Under the pieces are notes generated by a model. It was not told the DNA's origin and searched no databases. It saw nothing but the letters and a program-made list of their open reading frames with translations. A DNA stretch of 42,157 nt from Rhodospirillaceae bacterium (lineage in GTDB: Bacteria; Pseudomonadota; Alphaproteobacteria; CACIAM-22H2), in NCBI GenBank assembly GCA_009694125.1, contig SHVT01000006.1, positions 1 to 42,157 on the forward strand, written 5' to 3'. A program made the translations under genes and the position numbers. Positions 1 to 10,575 of the stretch are shown here, in pieces (within the stretch, counting starts at the first letter, position 1; each line of letters begins with the position of its first letter).

Positions 1-2689
1 TTTTGATGACCTCTAGATTGTGCTCAATGACGACCAGGGTATTGCCCTGATCGGCAAGGTGGTGGAGGACTTCGAGCAGCTTGCGGACGTCGTCGAAATG
101 CAGGCCGGTGGTCGGCTCGTCCAGGATGTAGAGGGTGTTGCCGGTCGCCCGCCGCGCCAGCTCCTTGGCCAGCTTCACCCGCTGCGCCTCGCCTCCGGAC
201 AAGGTGGTGGCCGGCTGACCGACATGGACATAACCGAGCCCGACCTTTTGCAGGGTTTCCAGCTTTTCCCGGATCGACGGCACCGCCTTGAAGAAATCCG
301 CGCCTTCATCCACCGTCATATCAAGAACGTCAGCGATCGATTTGTTTTTGAATGAAATTTCTAGGGTTTCTCGATTATACCGTTTGCCTTTGCAGGAATC
401 GCACTGGACGTAGACGTCGGGGAGAAAGTGCATTTCGATCTTGATAACGCCGTCGCCCTGGCACGATTCACATCGCCCGCCCTTGACGTTGAACGAGAAC
501 CGGCCGGGTTTGTAGCCGCGCGCCCGGGCCTCGGGTAGGCCGCAGAACCAATCTCGAATGGGCGAAAAAGCGCCGGTATAGGTGGCGGGGTTGGAACGCG
601 GCGTCCGCCCGATCGGCGATTGGTCGATGTCGACGATCTTGTCGAGGAATTCGGCACCGTCGATGCGGTCATGTTCGCCAGCATGCGCGCGTGTGCCCAT
701 CAGCCGCCGCGCCAATGCCTTGTATAACGTCTGCACGACCAACGTCGATTTGCCACCCCCGGAAACGCCAGTGACGCAAGTGAAGGTGCCGAGCGGTAGC
801 TCCACCGTCACGTTCTGCAAATTGTTGGCGCGGGCCCCGACGATCCGCAGGCGCTGGCCGCGCTTGCCGGAGCGCCGGAGTTGGGGGACGGCGATTTCCT
901 TCTTTCCCGTCAGATATTGCGCGGTGAGGCTGTCCGGATGCTCCAGAACCTCGGCCGGCTTGCCGGCGGCGATGACCTGCCCGCCGTGAACGCCGGCGCG
1001 CGGACCCATATCGATCAGATAATCGGCGGCGCGGATCGCCTCTTCGTCATGTTCGACGACGATGACGGTGTTGCCGAGATCGCGCAGCCGCCGCAGCGTT
1101 TCCAGCAGCCTCTCGTTGTCGCGCTGGTGCAACCCGATCGATGGTTCGTCGAGAACATAGAGCACGCCGGTCAGGCCGGAGCCGATCTGCGACGCCAGGC
1201 GAATGCGCTGACTTTCGCCACCCGACAGAGTTCCCGAATTCCGCGCCAGGGTCAGATAGTCGAGCCCGACATTGACCAGGAAGCCGAGGCGCTCGGTGAT
1301 CTCTTTCAACACGCGCGCGGCGATTTCGCGCTGCTTCTGCGTCAGGGTGGCGGGCAGGGCGTCAAACCATTCGGCGGCGGCGGCGATCGACATTTCCGCG
1401 ACTTGGCCGAGATGGATACCGCCGATCTTGACGGCCAGCGCCTCCGGCTTCAACCGATAGCCGTTGCAGGCTTCGCACGGCCGCGCGGTCTGGAATCGGC
1501 TCAATTCTTCGCGGTGCCAAGCGCTGTCGGTCTCGCGCCAGCGGCGCTCCATGTTGCGGATGACGCCCTCGAACGGCTTGGCGGTGCTGTATTCGCGGCG
1601 TCCGTCGGCGAAACGCATGGTGACGATGTCTTCGCCAGATCCGAACAGGATGGCCTGGCGGACCCTTTCATGCAGGTCCTGGAACGGGGTCGAGGTGGAG
1701 ACTTTGTAGTGCCGGGCGAGGCTGTCCAGGGTCTGCGAATAATATTGCGAGCTGGAGTTGGCCCAAGGAGCGATGGCCCCTTCATACAGCGACAGGCGCG
1801 GATCGGGCACGACCAATTCGGGATCGAAATACATCTTCACGCCCAGACCATCGCAGGCCGGGCAGGCGCCATGCGGATTGTTGAAGGAAAACAGGCGCGG
1901 CTCGATTTCGTCGATGCTGAAGCCGGAGACCGGGCAGGCAAAACGCGCGGAGAAGGTCGCGCGCTCGCCGGTGGTGGCGTTCTCGGCGTACAGCAGACCT
2001 TCGGACAGGCCGATCGCGGTTTCGACGCTGTCGGCCAGCCGGTTGCCGAGATCGGGCTTCACCACGATGCGGTCGATCACGACGTCGATGTCGTGTTTGA
2101 GCTTTTTGTTGAGCGCGGGCGCGGCGTCGATTTCGTACAGCTTCCCATCCACCTTCACGCGCTGGAAGCCACGTTTCTGGAAATCGGCGAGCTCCTTGCG
2201 GTATTCGCCCTTGCGGCCGCGAACCACCGGGGCCAGCAGCAGCAGTTTCGTGCCCTCGGGCATCGACATGATGCGGTCCACCATCTGCGAAACGGTCTGG
2301 CTTTCGATGGGCAGGCCGGTGGCCGGCGAATAGGGAATACCGATCCGGGCGAAGAGGAGGCGCAAATAGTCATGGATTTCGGTAACGGTACCAACCGTGG
2401 AACGCGGATTGCGCGAGGTTGTTCTTTGCTCGATGGAAATAGCCGGCGACAGGCCCTCGATCGAATCGACGTCGGGTTTCTGCATCAATTCGAGGAATTG
2501 GCGGGCATAAGCCGAGAGGCTTTCGACGTAGCGCCGCTGGCCCTCGGCATAGATCGTGTCGAAGGCGAGCGAGGACTTGCCGGAGCCCGACAACCCGGTG
2601 ATGACGACCAAGCTGTCGCGCGGCATTTCGACGTCGATATTCTTCAAATTGTGCTCGCGGGCGCCGCGAACGATGATGCGCGAAGTCAT
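1..2689 (-). CDS. uvrA: UvrABC system protein A (excinuclease ABC subunit A), 3' end runs off window
   Basis: Reverse-strand translation from ATG at 2689 reads [66 protein letters not shown]..., with Zn-finger CxxC motifs and LSGGE ABC signatures. Absent from the ORF track, probably because no stop lies inside the window. Confidence 0.97.
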   Translation of the reverse strand, partial: MTSRIIVRGAREHNLKNIDVEMPRDSLVVITGLSGSGKSSLAFDTIYAEGQRRYVESLSAYARQFLELMQKPDVDSIEGLSPAISIEQRTTSRNPRSTVGTVTEIHDYLRLLFARIGIPYSPATGLPIESQTVSQMVDRIMSMPEGTKLLLLAPVVRGRKGEYRKELADFQKRGFQRVKVDGKLYEIDAAPALNKKLKHDIDVVIDRIVVKPDLGNRLADSVETAIGLSEGLLYAENATTGERATFSARFACPVSGFSIDEIEPRLFSFNNPHGACPACDGLGVKMYFDPELVVPDPRLSLYEGAIAPWANSSSQYYSQTLDSLARHYKVSTSTPFQDLHERVRQAILFGSGEDIVTMRFADGRREYSTAKPFEGVIRNMERRWRETDSAWHREELSRFQTARPCEACNGYRLKPEALAVKIGGIHLGQVAEMSIAAAAEWFDALPATLTQKQREIAARVLKEITERLGFLVNVGLDYLTLARNSGTLSGGESQRIRLASQIGSGLTGVLYVLDEPSIGLHQRDNERLLETLRRLRDLGNTVIVVEHDEEAIRAADYLIDMGPRAGVHGGQVIAAGKPAEVLEHPDSLTAQYLTGKKEIAVPQLRRSGKRGQRLRIVGARANNLQNVTVELPLGTFTCVTGVSGGGKSTLVVQTLYKALARRLMGTRAHAGEHDRIDGAEFLDKIVDIDQSPIGRTPRSNPATYTGAFSPIRDWFCGLPEARARGYKPGRFSFNVKGGRCESCQGDGVIKIEMHFLPDVYVQCDSCKGKRYNRETLEISFKNKSIADVLDMTVDEGADFFKAVPSIREKLETLQKVGLGYVHVGQPATTLSGGEAQRVKLAKELARRATGNTLYILDEPTTGLHFDDVRKLLEVLHHLADQGNTLVVIEHNLEVIK

Positions 2690-2871
2690 CTATTTCCCGC
2701 CATGTCTCGGCCGGCAACCGAACCGGCGGCGATGTTGTACCAGATCGATCGCCTCAAGTGGGTGAGCCGAGCCGGATGCGGGCATCGCCCAAGGCCTCCG
2801 CCGACGCTGGACGCGACCGCAATTGCGTGTAGACTCCGCGCCTTCCCCGCTTCAGCACAAGGACGAACATC

Positions 2872-3354
2872 ATGGCCGGCAGCGTGAACAAGGTCATCCT
2901 CGTCGGCAATCTCGGCAAGGATCCCGAGAGCCGCAGCTTTCCCAATGGCGGCAAGGTCGTCAATTTCACCATGGCGACCAGCGAGAATTGGAAGGACAAG
3001 GCCAGCGGCGAGCGCAAGGAACGCACGGAATGGCACCGAGTCGCCATTTTCAACGAGCGCCTGGCCGAGGTTGCGGAGAAGTATTTGCGTAAAGGCTCCA
3101 AGGTCTATGTCGAGGGCCAGATCGAAACACGCAAATGGACGGACAAGGATGGGCAGGAACGGTATACGACCGAAGTCGTTCTGCGGCCGTTTCGCGGCGA
3201 ATTGACCATGCTCGACGGACGCGGCGGCGATTCGGGGCCGGCGGGCGGCGGCGATGCTCCCCCCGACACGACTTACGGCGGCGGTGGCGGTGGCGGCGCT
3301 CAATCGGGCGGGCGCGCGAAGGTCGGCGATCTCGACGACGAAATTCCGTTCTAA
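2872..3354 (+). CDS. ssb: Single-stranded DNA-binding protein
   Basis: [40 protein letters not shown]...; Gly-rich linker and acidic DDEIPF C-terminal tip. Confidence 0.97.
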   Translation: MAGSVNKVILVGNLGKDPESRSFPNGGKVVNFTMATSENWKDKASGERKERTEWHRVAIFNERLAEVAEKYLRKGSKVYVEGQIETRKWTDKDGQERYTTEVVLRPFRGELTMLDGRGGDSGPAGGGDAPPDTTYGGGGGGGAQSGGRAKVGDLDDEIPF

Positions 3355-3511
3355 ACCCGATTGGCGCCGGGCACGCCACGCGCTTACGACGGCTCGCCGC
3401 GACACCGGCGCGGGAACCGCTCGGCTTCACCTCCGCGCAGGCCACAACGGCAGCCACAGGACACATGTCAACACATTGATTTATATAAATAAAAATGGAG
3501 AGAACGCGATT

Positions 3512-3573
3512 GTGTACGGTTGCAGGAAGTGATAGTTTCACCGCGTTGTAACATTCCTCTGCCGGTCGTACAC
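3512..3573 (+). promoter_or_regulatory. Imperfect hairpin in the gyrA leader
   Basis: Outer arms GTGTACG (3512-3518)/CGTACAC (3567-3573), inner GCAGGAA (3522-3528)/TTCC-TCTGC (3554-3562), inner GTGA/TCAC (3529-3532/3538-3541). Confidence 0.4.
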
Positions 3574-3587
3574 CGAAGCCGGGTCCG

Positions 3588-6344
3588 TTGAGCACAAGCA
3601 CCTCGCCGCAGCCCCTCGACATCACCCCGGTGTCGATCGAGGAGGAGATGAAACGCTCCTACCTCGATTACGCCATGAGCGTGATCGTGGCGCGTGCGCT
3701 TCCCGATGTCCGCGACGGCCTGAAACCCGTGCATCGGCGCATTCTCTACGCGATGTACGAGGCCGGGTACGATTCGACCAAACCCTTCCGCAAATCGGCC
3801 CGCGTGGTCGGCGAGGTCATGGGTAAATTCCATCCCCACGGCGACGCCGCGATCTATGACGCCATGGTCCGGATGGCGCAGGATTTTTCCATGCGCCTGC
3901 CGCTTGTCGCCGGGCAGGGCAATTTCGGTTCGATGGACGGCGATCCGCCCGCGGCCATGCGTTATACCGAGGCGCGGCTGGCCAAATCCGCTCAAGCCTT
4001 GCTCAACGACATCGACAAGGAAACCGTCGAGTTCCAGCCGAACTACGACGAATCCTCCCAAGAACCGCGCGTGTTGCCGGCGGAGTTTCCGAATCTGCTG
4101 GTGAACGGCGCCGGCGGCATCGCCGTCGGCATGGCGACGAACATACCGCCACACAATTTGGGCGAAGTCATCGACGCCTGCTGTGCCTATATCGACGATC
4201 CCGCGATCGAGATCGAGGCGCTGATGGAAAGGATGCCGGGACCCGATTTCCCCACGGGCGGCATCATCCTGGGCCGGTCCGGAATCCGCGAGGCCTTCCG
4301 CACCGGCCGCGGCTCGTTGGCGGTGCGCGGCCGCGCCCGCTTCGAGGATATCCGCAAAGACCGGACAGCAATCATCATCTCGGAGATTCCCTACCAGCTC
4401 AATAAATCGCGCCTGATGGAGCGCATCGCCGAGGTCGTGCACGAGAAGCTGATCGAGGGCATTTCCGATCTGCGCGACGAATCCGACCGCGATGGCGTGC
4501 GTGTGGTCGTGGAACTCAAGCGCGACGCCAACGCCGACGTCGTGCTCAACCAGCTCTACCGCTACACGCCGCTGCAGACGAGCTTCGGCGTCAATATGCT
4601 GGCCCTGCGTGGCGGCCGGCCCGAGCAACTCAACCTCAAGGAGATCATCGCCGCTTTCGTCGCCTTCCGCGAGGAAGTCGTCACCAAACGCACGCGCTTT
4701 CAGCTTCGCAAGGCGCGCGAGCGCGCCCACATCCTGATCGGGCTCGCGGTAGCGGTCGTCAACTTGGATGCCGTGATCAAGCTGATCCGCGAGGCGCCGG
4801 ACCCGGCATCGGCGCGCGCCTCCCTGACCGGCCGCGACTGGCCAGCCGCGGAGATCGCGGCGCTTATCGAACTTGTGAACGAGGCGGGCAGCGCCCTCAA
4901 GGACGGGACCTATCGCCTGTCCGAGGAACAGGCGCGCGCCATCCTCGATCTACGCCTGCACCGCCTGACCGCGCTCGAACGCGACAAGATCGGCGACGAT
5001 CTCAGGGCGCTGGTTGAGCAGATCAAGGATCTTCTCGACATCCTCGCCAAGCCCGAGCGGCTGAAATCGATCATGCGGGCGGAGCTGATCGCGATCAAAG
5101 AAAGCTTCGATACACCCCGGCGCACCGCCATCGAAGAGGGCGAAGCCGAGGCCGATCTGGAGGCGTTGATCCAGCCCGAAGACATGGTCGTCACCGTCAC
5201 CCATGCCGGCTACATCAAACGCGTGCCGCTCTCCACCTATCGCTCGCAGCGGCGTGGCGGCCGCGGTCGCGCCGGCATGGCGACCCGCGAAGAGGATTTC
5301 GTCGGCCAGGTGTTCGTCGTCAACACCCATACGCCGGTCCTGTTTTTCAGCACCGTGGGGCGGGTATATCAGCTCAAGGTCTACCGATTGCCGCTCGGCA
5401 CGCCGCAGGCCCGCGGCAAACCGATGGTCAATCTGCTTCCCTTGGAGGAAGGCGAGAGCATTTCGACGTTGATGCCGCTGCCGGCCGACGAGGCCGCCTG
5501 GGCCAATCTGCACGTCATGTTCGCGACCTCGAAAGGAAACGTCCGCCGCAACACGCTCGCCGATTTCCTGCACATCAAGGCCAACGGCAAGATCGCCATG
5601 AAACTGGAAGAGGAAGGCGAGAGGCTGATCGCCGTCGCCACCTGCGACGACGGCCAGGACGTGTTGCTGGCCACACGCGGCGGCAAATGCATCCGCTTCG
5701 CCGTCGACGAAGTTCGGGTATTTTCCAGCCGCACCTCGACCGGCGTGCGCGGCATCAAATTGGCCGCCCGCGACAAAGTCATTTCGATGTCGGTGCTGAC
5801 CCACGTCGAGGCCAAGACCGAGGATCGCGAAGCCTATCTGCGCGAAGCCGCGTCGCGCCGGCGCGGCGGGGAGGGCGAGGGTGATGCACCGCCGGTCGCC
5901 GATGAGCGGCAGACCCGGCTTTCACCAGAGGCGATGGCGGCACTGGCGGCGCAAGAGCAATTCATCCTCAGCATCACCGAAAACGGGTTCGGCAAGCGCA
6001 GCTCGGCTTTTGAATACCGGATCACCGGTCGCGGCGGCAGCGGCATCGCCAATATCGAGACTTCCGATCGCAACGGCCCGGTCGTCGCCTCCTTCCCGGT
6101 CGCGGAACGCGACCACATCATGCTGGTCACCGACGCCGGCCAATTGATCCGTTGCCCGGTCAATGACATCCGCATCGCCGGCCGCAAGACCCAAGGTGTG
6201 ACCGTGTTCAAGGTCGGCGAAAACGAACGCGTGGTGTCGGTCACCGGACTGGCCGACGACGAATCGGTTCAAGATTCCGACGATGGAGCGCCCCCAACCG
6301 ATGGTGGAGACGAGCCGGAGGGTTCGGTCGAGGGCAATGGCTGA
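3588..6344 (+). CDS. gyrA: DNA gyrase subunit A (TTG start)
   Basis: 918 aa; [60 protein letters not shown]-terminal beta-pinwheel repeats. Confidence 0.98.
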   Translation: MSTSTSPQPLDITPVSIEEEMKRSYLDYAMSVIVARALPDVRDGLKPVHRRILYAMYEAGYDSTKPFRKSARVVGEVMGKFHPHGDAAIYDAMVRMAQDFSMRLPLVAGQGNFGSMDGDPPAAMRYTEARLAKSAQALLNDIDKETVEFQPNYDESSQEPRVLPAEFPNLLVNGAGGIAVGMATNIPPHNLGEVIDACCAYIDDPAIEIEALMERMPGPDFPTGGIILGRSGIREAFRTGRGSLAVRGRARFEDIRKDRTAIIISEIPYQLNKSRLMERIAEVVHEKLIEGISDLRDESDRDGVRVVVELKRDANADVVLNQLYRYTPLQTSFGVNMLALRGGRPEQLNLKEIIAAFVAFREEVVTKRTRFQLRKARERAHILIGLAVAVVNLDAVIKLIREAPDPASARASLTGRDWPAAEIAALIELVNEAGSALKDGTYRLSEEQARAILDLRLHRLTALERDKIGDDLRALVEQIKDLLDILAKPERLKSIMRAELIAIKESFDTPRRTAIEEGEAEADLEALIQPEDMVVTVTHAGYIKRVPLSTYRSQRRGGRGRAGMATREEDFVGQVFVVNTHTPVLFFSTVGRVYQLKVYRLPLGTPQARGKPMVNLLPLEEGESISTLMPLPADEAAWANLHVMFATSKGNVRRNTLADFLHIKANGKIAMKLEEEGERLIAVATCDDGQDVLLATRGGKCIRFAVDEVRVFSSRTSTGVRGIKLAARDKVISMSVLTHVEAKTEDREAYLREAASRRRGGEGEGDAPPVADERQTRLSPEAMAALAAQEQFILSITENGFGKRSSAFEYRITGRGGSGIANIETSDRNGPVVASFPVAERDHIMLVTDAGQLIRCPVNDIRIAGRKTQGVTVFKVGENERVVSVTGLADDESVQDSDDGAPPTDGGDEPEGSVEGNG

Positions 6345-6891
6345 ACCGCTCATCGCCATGTATCCCGGCACCTTCGACCCGGTGACCAACGGCCATCTCG
6401 ACATCATCGCGCGCGCCGCCCGGCTCGCCGACCGGCTGATCGTGGGCGTCGCCGTCAACGCCGGCAAGGGGCCCCTGTTCAGCCTCGACGAGCGCGTCGC
6501 CATGGTGCGCGAGGAAATCGACGCGCTGGGCGCGCCTACCAACGGCAAGATCGAGGTTCGTCCGTTCGACACCCTGCTGGTGAAATTCGTGGAGGCCTGC
6601 AAGGCCCGCATCATCATTCGGGGCCTGCGCGCTGTATCAGACTTCGAATACGAATTTCAGATGGCGGGCATGAATTCGCGGCTGGCGCCTAAGATCGAGA
6701 CCGTCTTTTTGATGGCCGCGGATCGCCATCAATTCATCTCCTCGCGTTTCGTCAAGGAAATCGCGCGGCTGGGCGGCGACGTTACTCATTTCGTGTCGAA
6801 TTCCGTCGCGCACCGGATCGCGGCCGCACTCGACAATCCGTGGAAAGCTGGCGATTTCGTCGCCGGCGGCGCCGCCCGCGTGCCGCTTTAG
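6337..6891 (+). CDS. coaD: Pantetheine-phosphate adenylyltransferase
   Basis: [30 protein letters not shown]...; ATG at 6337 overlaps the gyrA stop (atggctga). The ORF-track start at 6283 is upstream of the probable start. Confidence 0.95.
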   Translation: MAEPLIAMYPGTFDPVTNGHLDIIARAARLADRLIVGVAVNAGKGPLFSLDERVAMVREEIDALGAPTNGKIEVRPFDTLLVKFVEACKARIIIRGLRAVSDFEYEFQMAGMNSRLAPKIETVFLMAADRHQFISSRFVKEIARLGGDVTHFVSNSVAHRIAAALDNPWKAGDFVAGGAARVPL

Positions 6892-6974
6892 GCCCGCCGG
6901 GTCGGAGGCGGCATCGACGATTGACCCTCCGGGGGTTGGCACCTATGTTCGGCAAGGGCGCCGTAACGCCCGGC

Positions 6975-7049
6975 GAGCCCGTAGCTCAGCGGTAGAGCAT
7001 CTGACTTTTAATCAGAGGGTCGATGGTTCGATCCCATCCGGGCTCACCA
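6975..7049 (+). tRNA. tRNA-Lys (anticodon TTT), encoded CCA
   Basis: Cloverleaf by eye: acceptor GAGCCCG/CGGGCTC, anticodon arm TCTGA-CTTTTAA-TCAGA, T-loop GGTTCGATCCC, 3' ACCA. Confidence 0.96.
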
Positions 7050-7128
7050 CCTATGCCAACACTGCGTCGGCATCTGCGACCGCTAGGTTCGGCGGGTCGG
7101 TGTCGATATTTCCATTGAAAGGCGAAAA

Positions 7129-7335
7129 ATGGACGAAGCAAAAATCGATCTTGCCACGATCGGCAAGCTCGCCAAGGCGCTGGCGTTCATTTGCGGGCCG
7201 GAACATGCCTGCACGGTCGCGCTCAGGACCGCTGCGGAAAGCGGCGCCGAAAGCGACATCAAAAAGGCGCGCACCCAGTTTCTCCGCCTGAAGACCAGCG
7301 AACGCCAGGCCGCCATGTCCATGATCGCGGGCTGA
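7129..7335 (+). CDS. Small hypothetical protein (68 aa)
   Basis: MDEAKIDLATIGKLAKALAFICGPEHACTVALRTAAESGAESDIKKARTQFLRLKTSERQAAMSMIAG; purine-rich sequence (aaaggcgaaaa) just upstream of the ATG; plausible globular composition. Confidence 0.6.
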   Translation: MDEAKIDLATIGKLAKALAFICGPEHACTVALRTAAESGAESDIKKARTQFLRLKTSERQAAMSMIAG

Positions 7336-7364
7336 CACACCGCGAAGCGATCCGACTTGGCGCG

Positions 7365-9210
7365 TCAGACGCTCCAGCCGGCCAGCGGGCCGCGGGCGGG
7401 GCCGAGTTCGGCATCCCCCGGCGGCGAAGGCCACAATCAGCCGCGCCGGACCCGCACTCGCGATCCGGTCGATGCACAGCCGGACGACTCCCGTGTTCGG
7501 ATTCTCTGGCGGCGGCGCCGTCGCCGGCTCCACCGTAAAGACCGCGCCCGCCGGCTCGACGATGCGGGCGTGCAGCGTGGCGCTGCCCTGCTTCAGCTCG
7601 GCGCTCGCGCCATCGGTACGGATGGCGGCGCGCGTGTGCATCTGCCGCCGGAGTTTGCGTCCGGCCGGCACCTCGATTTCGTCGGCGATGACCGTCACGC
7701 GCCGCCGGATCAACGCAACCCCGCGCCGCACCGATCGCGCCCCGGAATACGCGGGGCTGAGATCGGCGACGGCGCGCGCAAAATCCTCGTCGGATCGGAA
7801 GCCGACGATACGCGCCTTGGCTTTGGCCGATTGGTTTGCGCCATCGATCAGAACGGTGTTTTGTCCCCGAGTTCCCATCCGGTAATAACCGTAGCGGCGA
7901 TCGGCGCTGAAATAACCGGGCAGGGAATAATCGTCGGGCCCGAGATCGACGGCGAAACGTTCTCCGCCCGCGTCCAATACGAACGTCCCGATATCGAGAT
8001 TGGAGTGGTTCGCCGCGTTGTCGCCCGCCTTGAACGCCACGAACATCGCATTGCGATCGGTCCAGTTGCCGCGCAGGCTCGCCGATTCGACATGTCGGAA
8101 ATAGGCGTCGCGGGGCAATCCGGTTTCAGCGGGCGCCTTTCGATCCGGCTGGAACCAGACGATGCCGGTCCCCGTGGAGGTGGCGTTACGGCCCGCGATC
8201 CACGCGTAAAGCGGGCGGCCGAAGCGGCGGGCGAGCCACATCAAGGCCGGTGTATGACGCACGGCCTCGCCGCCGTCGGCGAAGTTGAAGGCCTTGCCGC
8301 CCGGTCCTTCCATGTGGAGCCGGTACAACCCGGTATCGGCGAAGCCCGGCGTGGCCGATAGGCCGAAATCGTGCCCCAACGCACTCTCCAGCGACGCCAG
8401 TAGGAAAACCGCGTATTGGGTCGCGTAATCCCAATAGGCGACGCCCTCATCCCAACCGCCATCCGGTCCATAACTCGACAGGGCCCGGCGGGACGAGGCG
8501 ACAGAGGCTTCAACGACAGTGGCGGCAAGACGGGGTTCGTGTTCGGCGATGGCGAGCGCTCCGGCGGCGAGCCCGCCATTGCACACAAAATTCCAATTGT
8601 GGGTCGCCTGCGTCCAGAAGGTGCGGCGGCGATATTCCTCGACGCCGGGCACCAGCCCCTTGTCCGCGATCGCGGCGCGTGCCAGGGCGCGATCCTCTTC
8701 GGCGAGCGCGGCATGGCACCAATCATAGGCGAGAGCGACCGCCATCGTCATTTCGGCGACGTCCAGGAAGTGGGACGGATTCCAGGACCTGAAGCCGCCC
8801 ACGCGCCGCAATTCCACCGCCACACGCTGGGGATAACGCACATCCCCGGTGAGCAGCCAGGCGGCGCCCAGGTTTTCCATGCGCCGCAGCACCTCACGCG
8901 AGGTCGGCAGCAGCACCGGGCGTTTGGGCTCGAAGGTGTAGTCCACCGGGGGTTGGGCAAGAATCCGGTCGGCGTCGCGCAACAACGCCGCGCGCCACCG
9001 CCGGCCGACGTCATCGGCCGCGAGGCGGGCATCGAGCGTGGCAATCTCGGCCGGCGTGGTCAACAGCCGGGGTCGCGCCGCGCGTAAACTCGACAGCACA
9101 CCGCCGGGGTTGGCGTCCGCCGCTTCAACCGAGATCGGCGTCATGACGGTACGCCGCCCGGCGAGCACCCCGCCGCCCCCGATCAGGAACCTCCGACGGC
9201 CCAATTTCAT
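7365..9210 (-). CDS. Heparinase II/III family protein, Tat-like signal; apparent frameshift near the C-terminus
   Basis: ATG at 9210 gives MKLGRRRFLIGGGGVLAG (RRxFL signal). Motifs TFWTQATHNWNFVCNGG, NHSNLDIGTFVLDAGGERFAVDLGPDDY are typical of heparinase II/III-like lyases. The ORF-track 766-aa version (7051..9351) has an implausible tail; removing one base of a C5 run at 7415-7419 gives ...FAAGDAELGPARGPLAGWSV* with its stop at 7365-7367. Confidence 0.8.
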
Positions 9211-9384
9211 CCTGGTTAGCGCTCCAATCGCCCGCGCATGAGCACACGCTGTACGCGCTCGAGCCGATTCGCGCAACCCGCGGCGACTTTTCGATTCAGC
9301 GCAGGATTCCGGGCGGATGACACGTGACAACGAATATTGCCGCCGACACATTCGGGTCGGACGGAAGATGGCGAGGGAGACAGC

Positions 9385-10431
9385 ATGATGACCTTTCGAT
9401 TGGGCGGCGTCGTCGCCGCGGCGCTGCTACTGACAGGGGCAGCGATGGCGCAAGCCCGCGACGGAGATTTCGAATTTTTTACCCCCGATGGCGTCGGGCC
9501 GGCGTGGCTGGTCCAGGCGCAGGCCCAGCCTCAAGGGCAGCCCGTGCCTCAGGCGCGGCCGCGGCCGGTGCCGCCCGGCGCCGGACCGGGCGGACGGCAA
9601 CAGCGCCAGCCTAGTCCGGCCGACGAAGCCATGCGGCAGGGCATGGACCAGCCGCCCCAGAACTCGCAGGGTTTTCCCGGCCAGATGCCGCCCGGCGGCA
9701 TGATGAGCCAGGGGATGATGATGCCCGGCATGATGCCGGGGATGATGCCGGGGATGATGCCGGGGATGATGATGGACCCGCGGATGATGCAGCAGGGTTG
9801 GGGGATGGTCCCGGCAATGCCGCCTGGTGCCATGATGGGCCAAGGAATGATGGCGCCCGGCATGATGGGTCAACCGATGATGGACCCGGGGATGATGGCG
9901 CAAGGCATGATGCGGCGGCTCCAGGCGTTGCAGATGCAGCAAATGCAGATGCAAATGCAGATGCTCCAAATGCAGCGGATGATGATGGGCCGGGAAATGC
10001 GCGGCAACCAACGCGGAATGGTCCAGCGGCAGGAGGCGCAGCGGGGCGCCGACCGGGGGGAGGCGAGGGACCGTCAAGAGACACGAGATCGGCGCGGCGT
10101 GCCGCCCCAGGCTGCGCCCGCCAGGGCCGCGGGATCGCCACGGCTGGGCGCCTTGCACGACCGGCTCCAGATCACCGAAGCCCAAGAGGCCGCGTGGAAA
10201 GCCTTCGTCGCGGCGTTCGAGACCGGCACCTCCCGCGATGCCGCCGCCGCCAACCAACCGCGCCGCGGATTGACTCAGAGCCTCGAGGCGACCGAACAGA
10301 ATTTGGCGACGCGCCTCGACCGGACGAAAAAGCTGCGCGCGGCGGTTGACGCGCTTTATCAAGTCCTCGATGAAACCCAACGGACGGCCTTGAACCAAAA
10401 CCTATCGGTGGTCCCGCGCGGCGGGTTCTGA
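9385..10431 (+). CDS. Exported methionine-rich protein with C-terminal LTXXQ/Spy-CpxP-like helical region
   Basis: Signal peptide MMTFRLGGVVAAALLLTGAAMAQA; central MMSQGMMMPGMMPGMMPGMM... tract; C-terminus LGALHDRLQITEAQEAAWKAFVAAFE...LYQVLDETQRTALNQNL. Confidence 0.8.
   Translation: MMTFRLGGVVAAALLLTGAAMAQARDGDFEFFTPDGVGPAWLVQAQAQPQGQPVPQARPRPVPPGAGPGGRQQRQPSPADEAMRQGMDQPPQNSQGFPGQMPPGGMMSQGMMMPGMMPGMMPGMMPGMMMDPRMMQQGWGMVPAMPPGAMMGQGMMAPGMMGQPMMDPGMMAQGMMRRLQALQMQQMQMQMQMLQMQRMMMGREMRGNQRGMVQRQEAQRGADRGEARDRQETRDRRGVPPQAAPARAAGSPRLGALHDRLQITEAQEAAWKAFVAAFETGTSRDAAAANQPRRGLTQSLEATEQNLATRLDRTKKLRAAVDALYQVLDETQRTALNQNLSVVPRGGF
9730..9765 (+). repeat. Three perfect tandem copies of the 12-bp unit ATGATGCCGGGG (encodes MMPG)
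   Basis: Direct reading: 9730-9741, 9742-9753, 9754-9765, in frame in the Met-rich CDS. Confidence 0.95.
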
Positions 10432-10575
10432 CCCGGCGCACGCGGTGGTCGAACGGGGAGGCGCACGGCCGCGCTTCCCCGTTCGCATTTGCGCGGCTTG
10501 CGAAAATGTAGGCGCCTGGCGTCGTCGGGATTAAGCTAAACGACCCGGAGGTAACGTCTACGACATGGGGATCGC

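Noticed and set aside
881-2887. 668-aa plus-strand ORF (and 20..355)
   Set aside because: Antisense shadow of uvrA in GC-rich codon usage; no family resemblance, while the minus strand is clearly UvrA.
3468-4730. 420-aa minus ORF opposite gyrA (also 4950..5804)
   Set aside because: Antisense shadow of gyrA; composition typical of reverse-complement codons.
7357-8361. 334-aa plus ORF opposite the heparinase gene
   Set aside because: Antisense shadow; the minus frame carries recognisable heparinase II/III motifs and a Tat-like signal.
9427-10398. 323-aa His-rich minus ORF
   Set aside because: The His-rich run is the reverse complement of the Met (ATG->CAT) tract; not independent evidence of a metal-binding protein.
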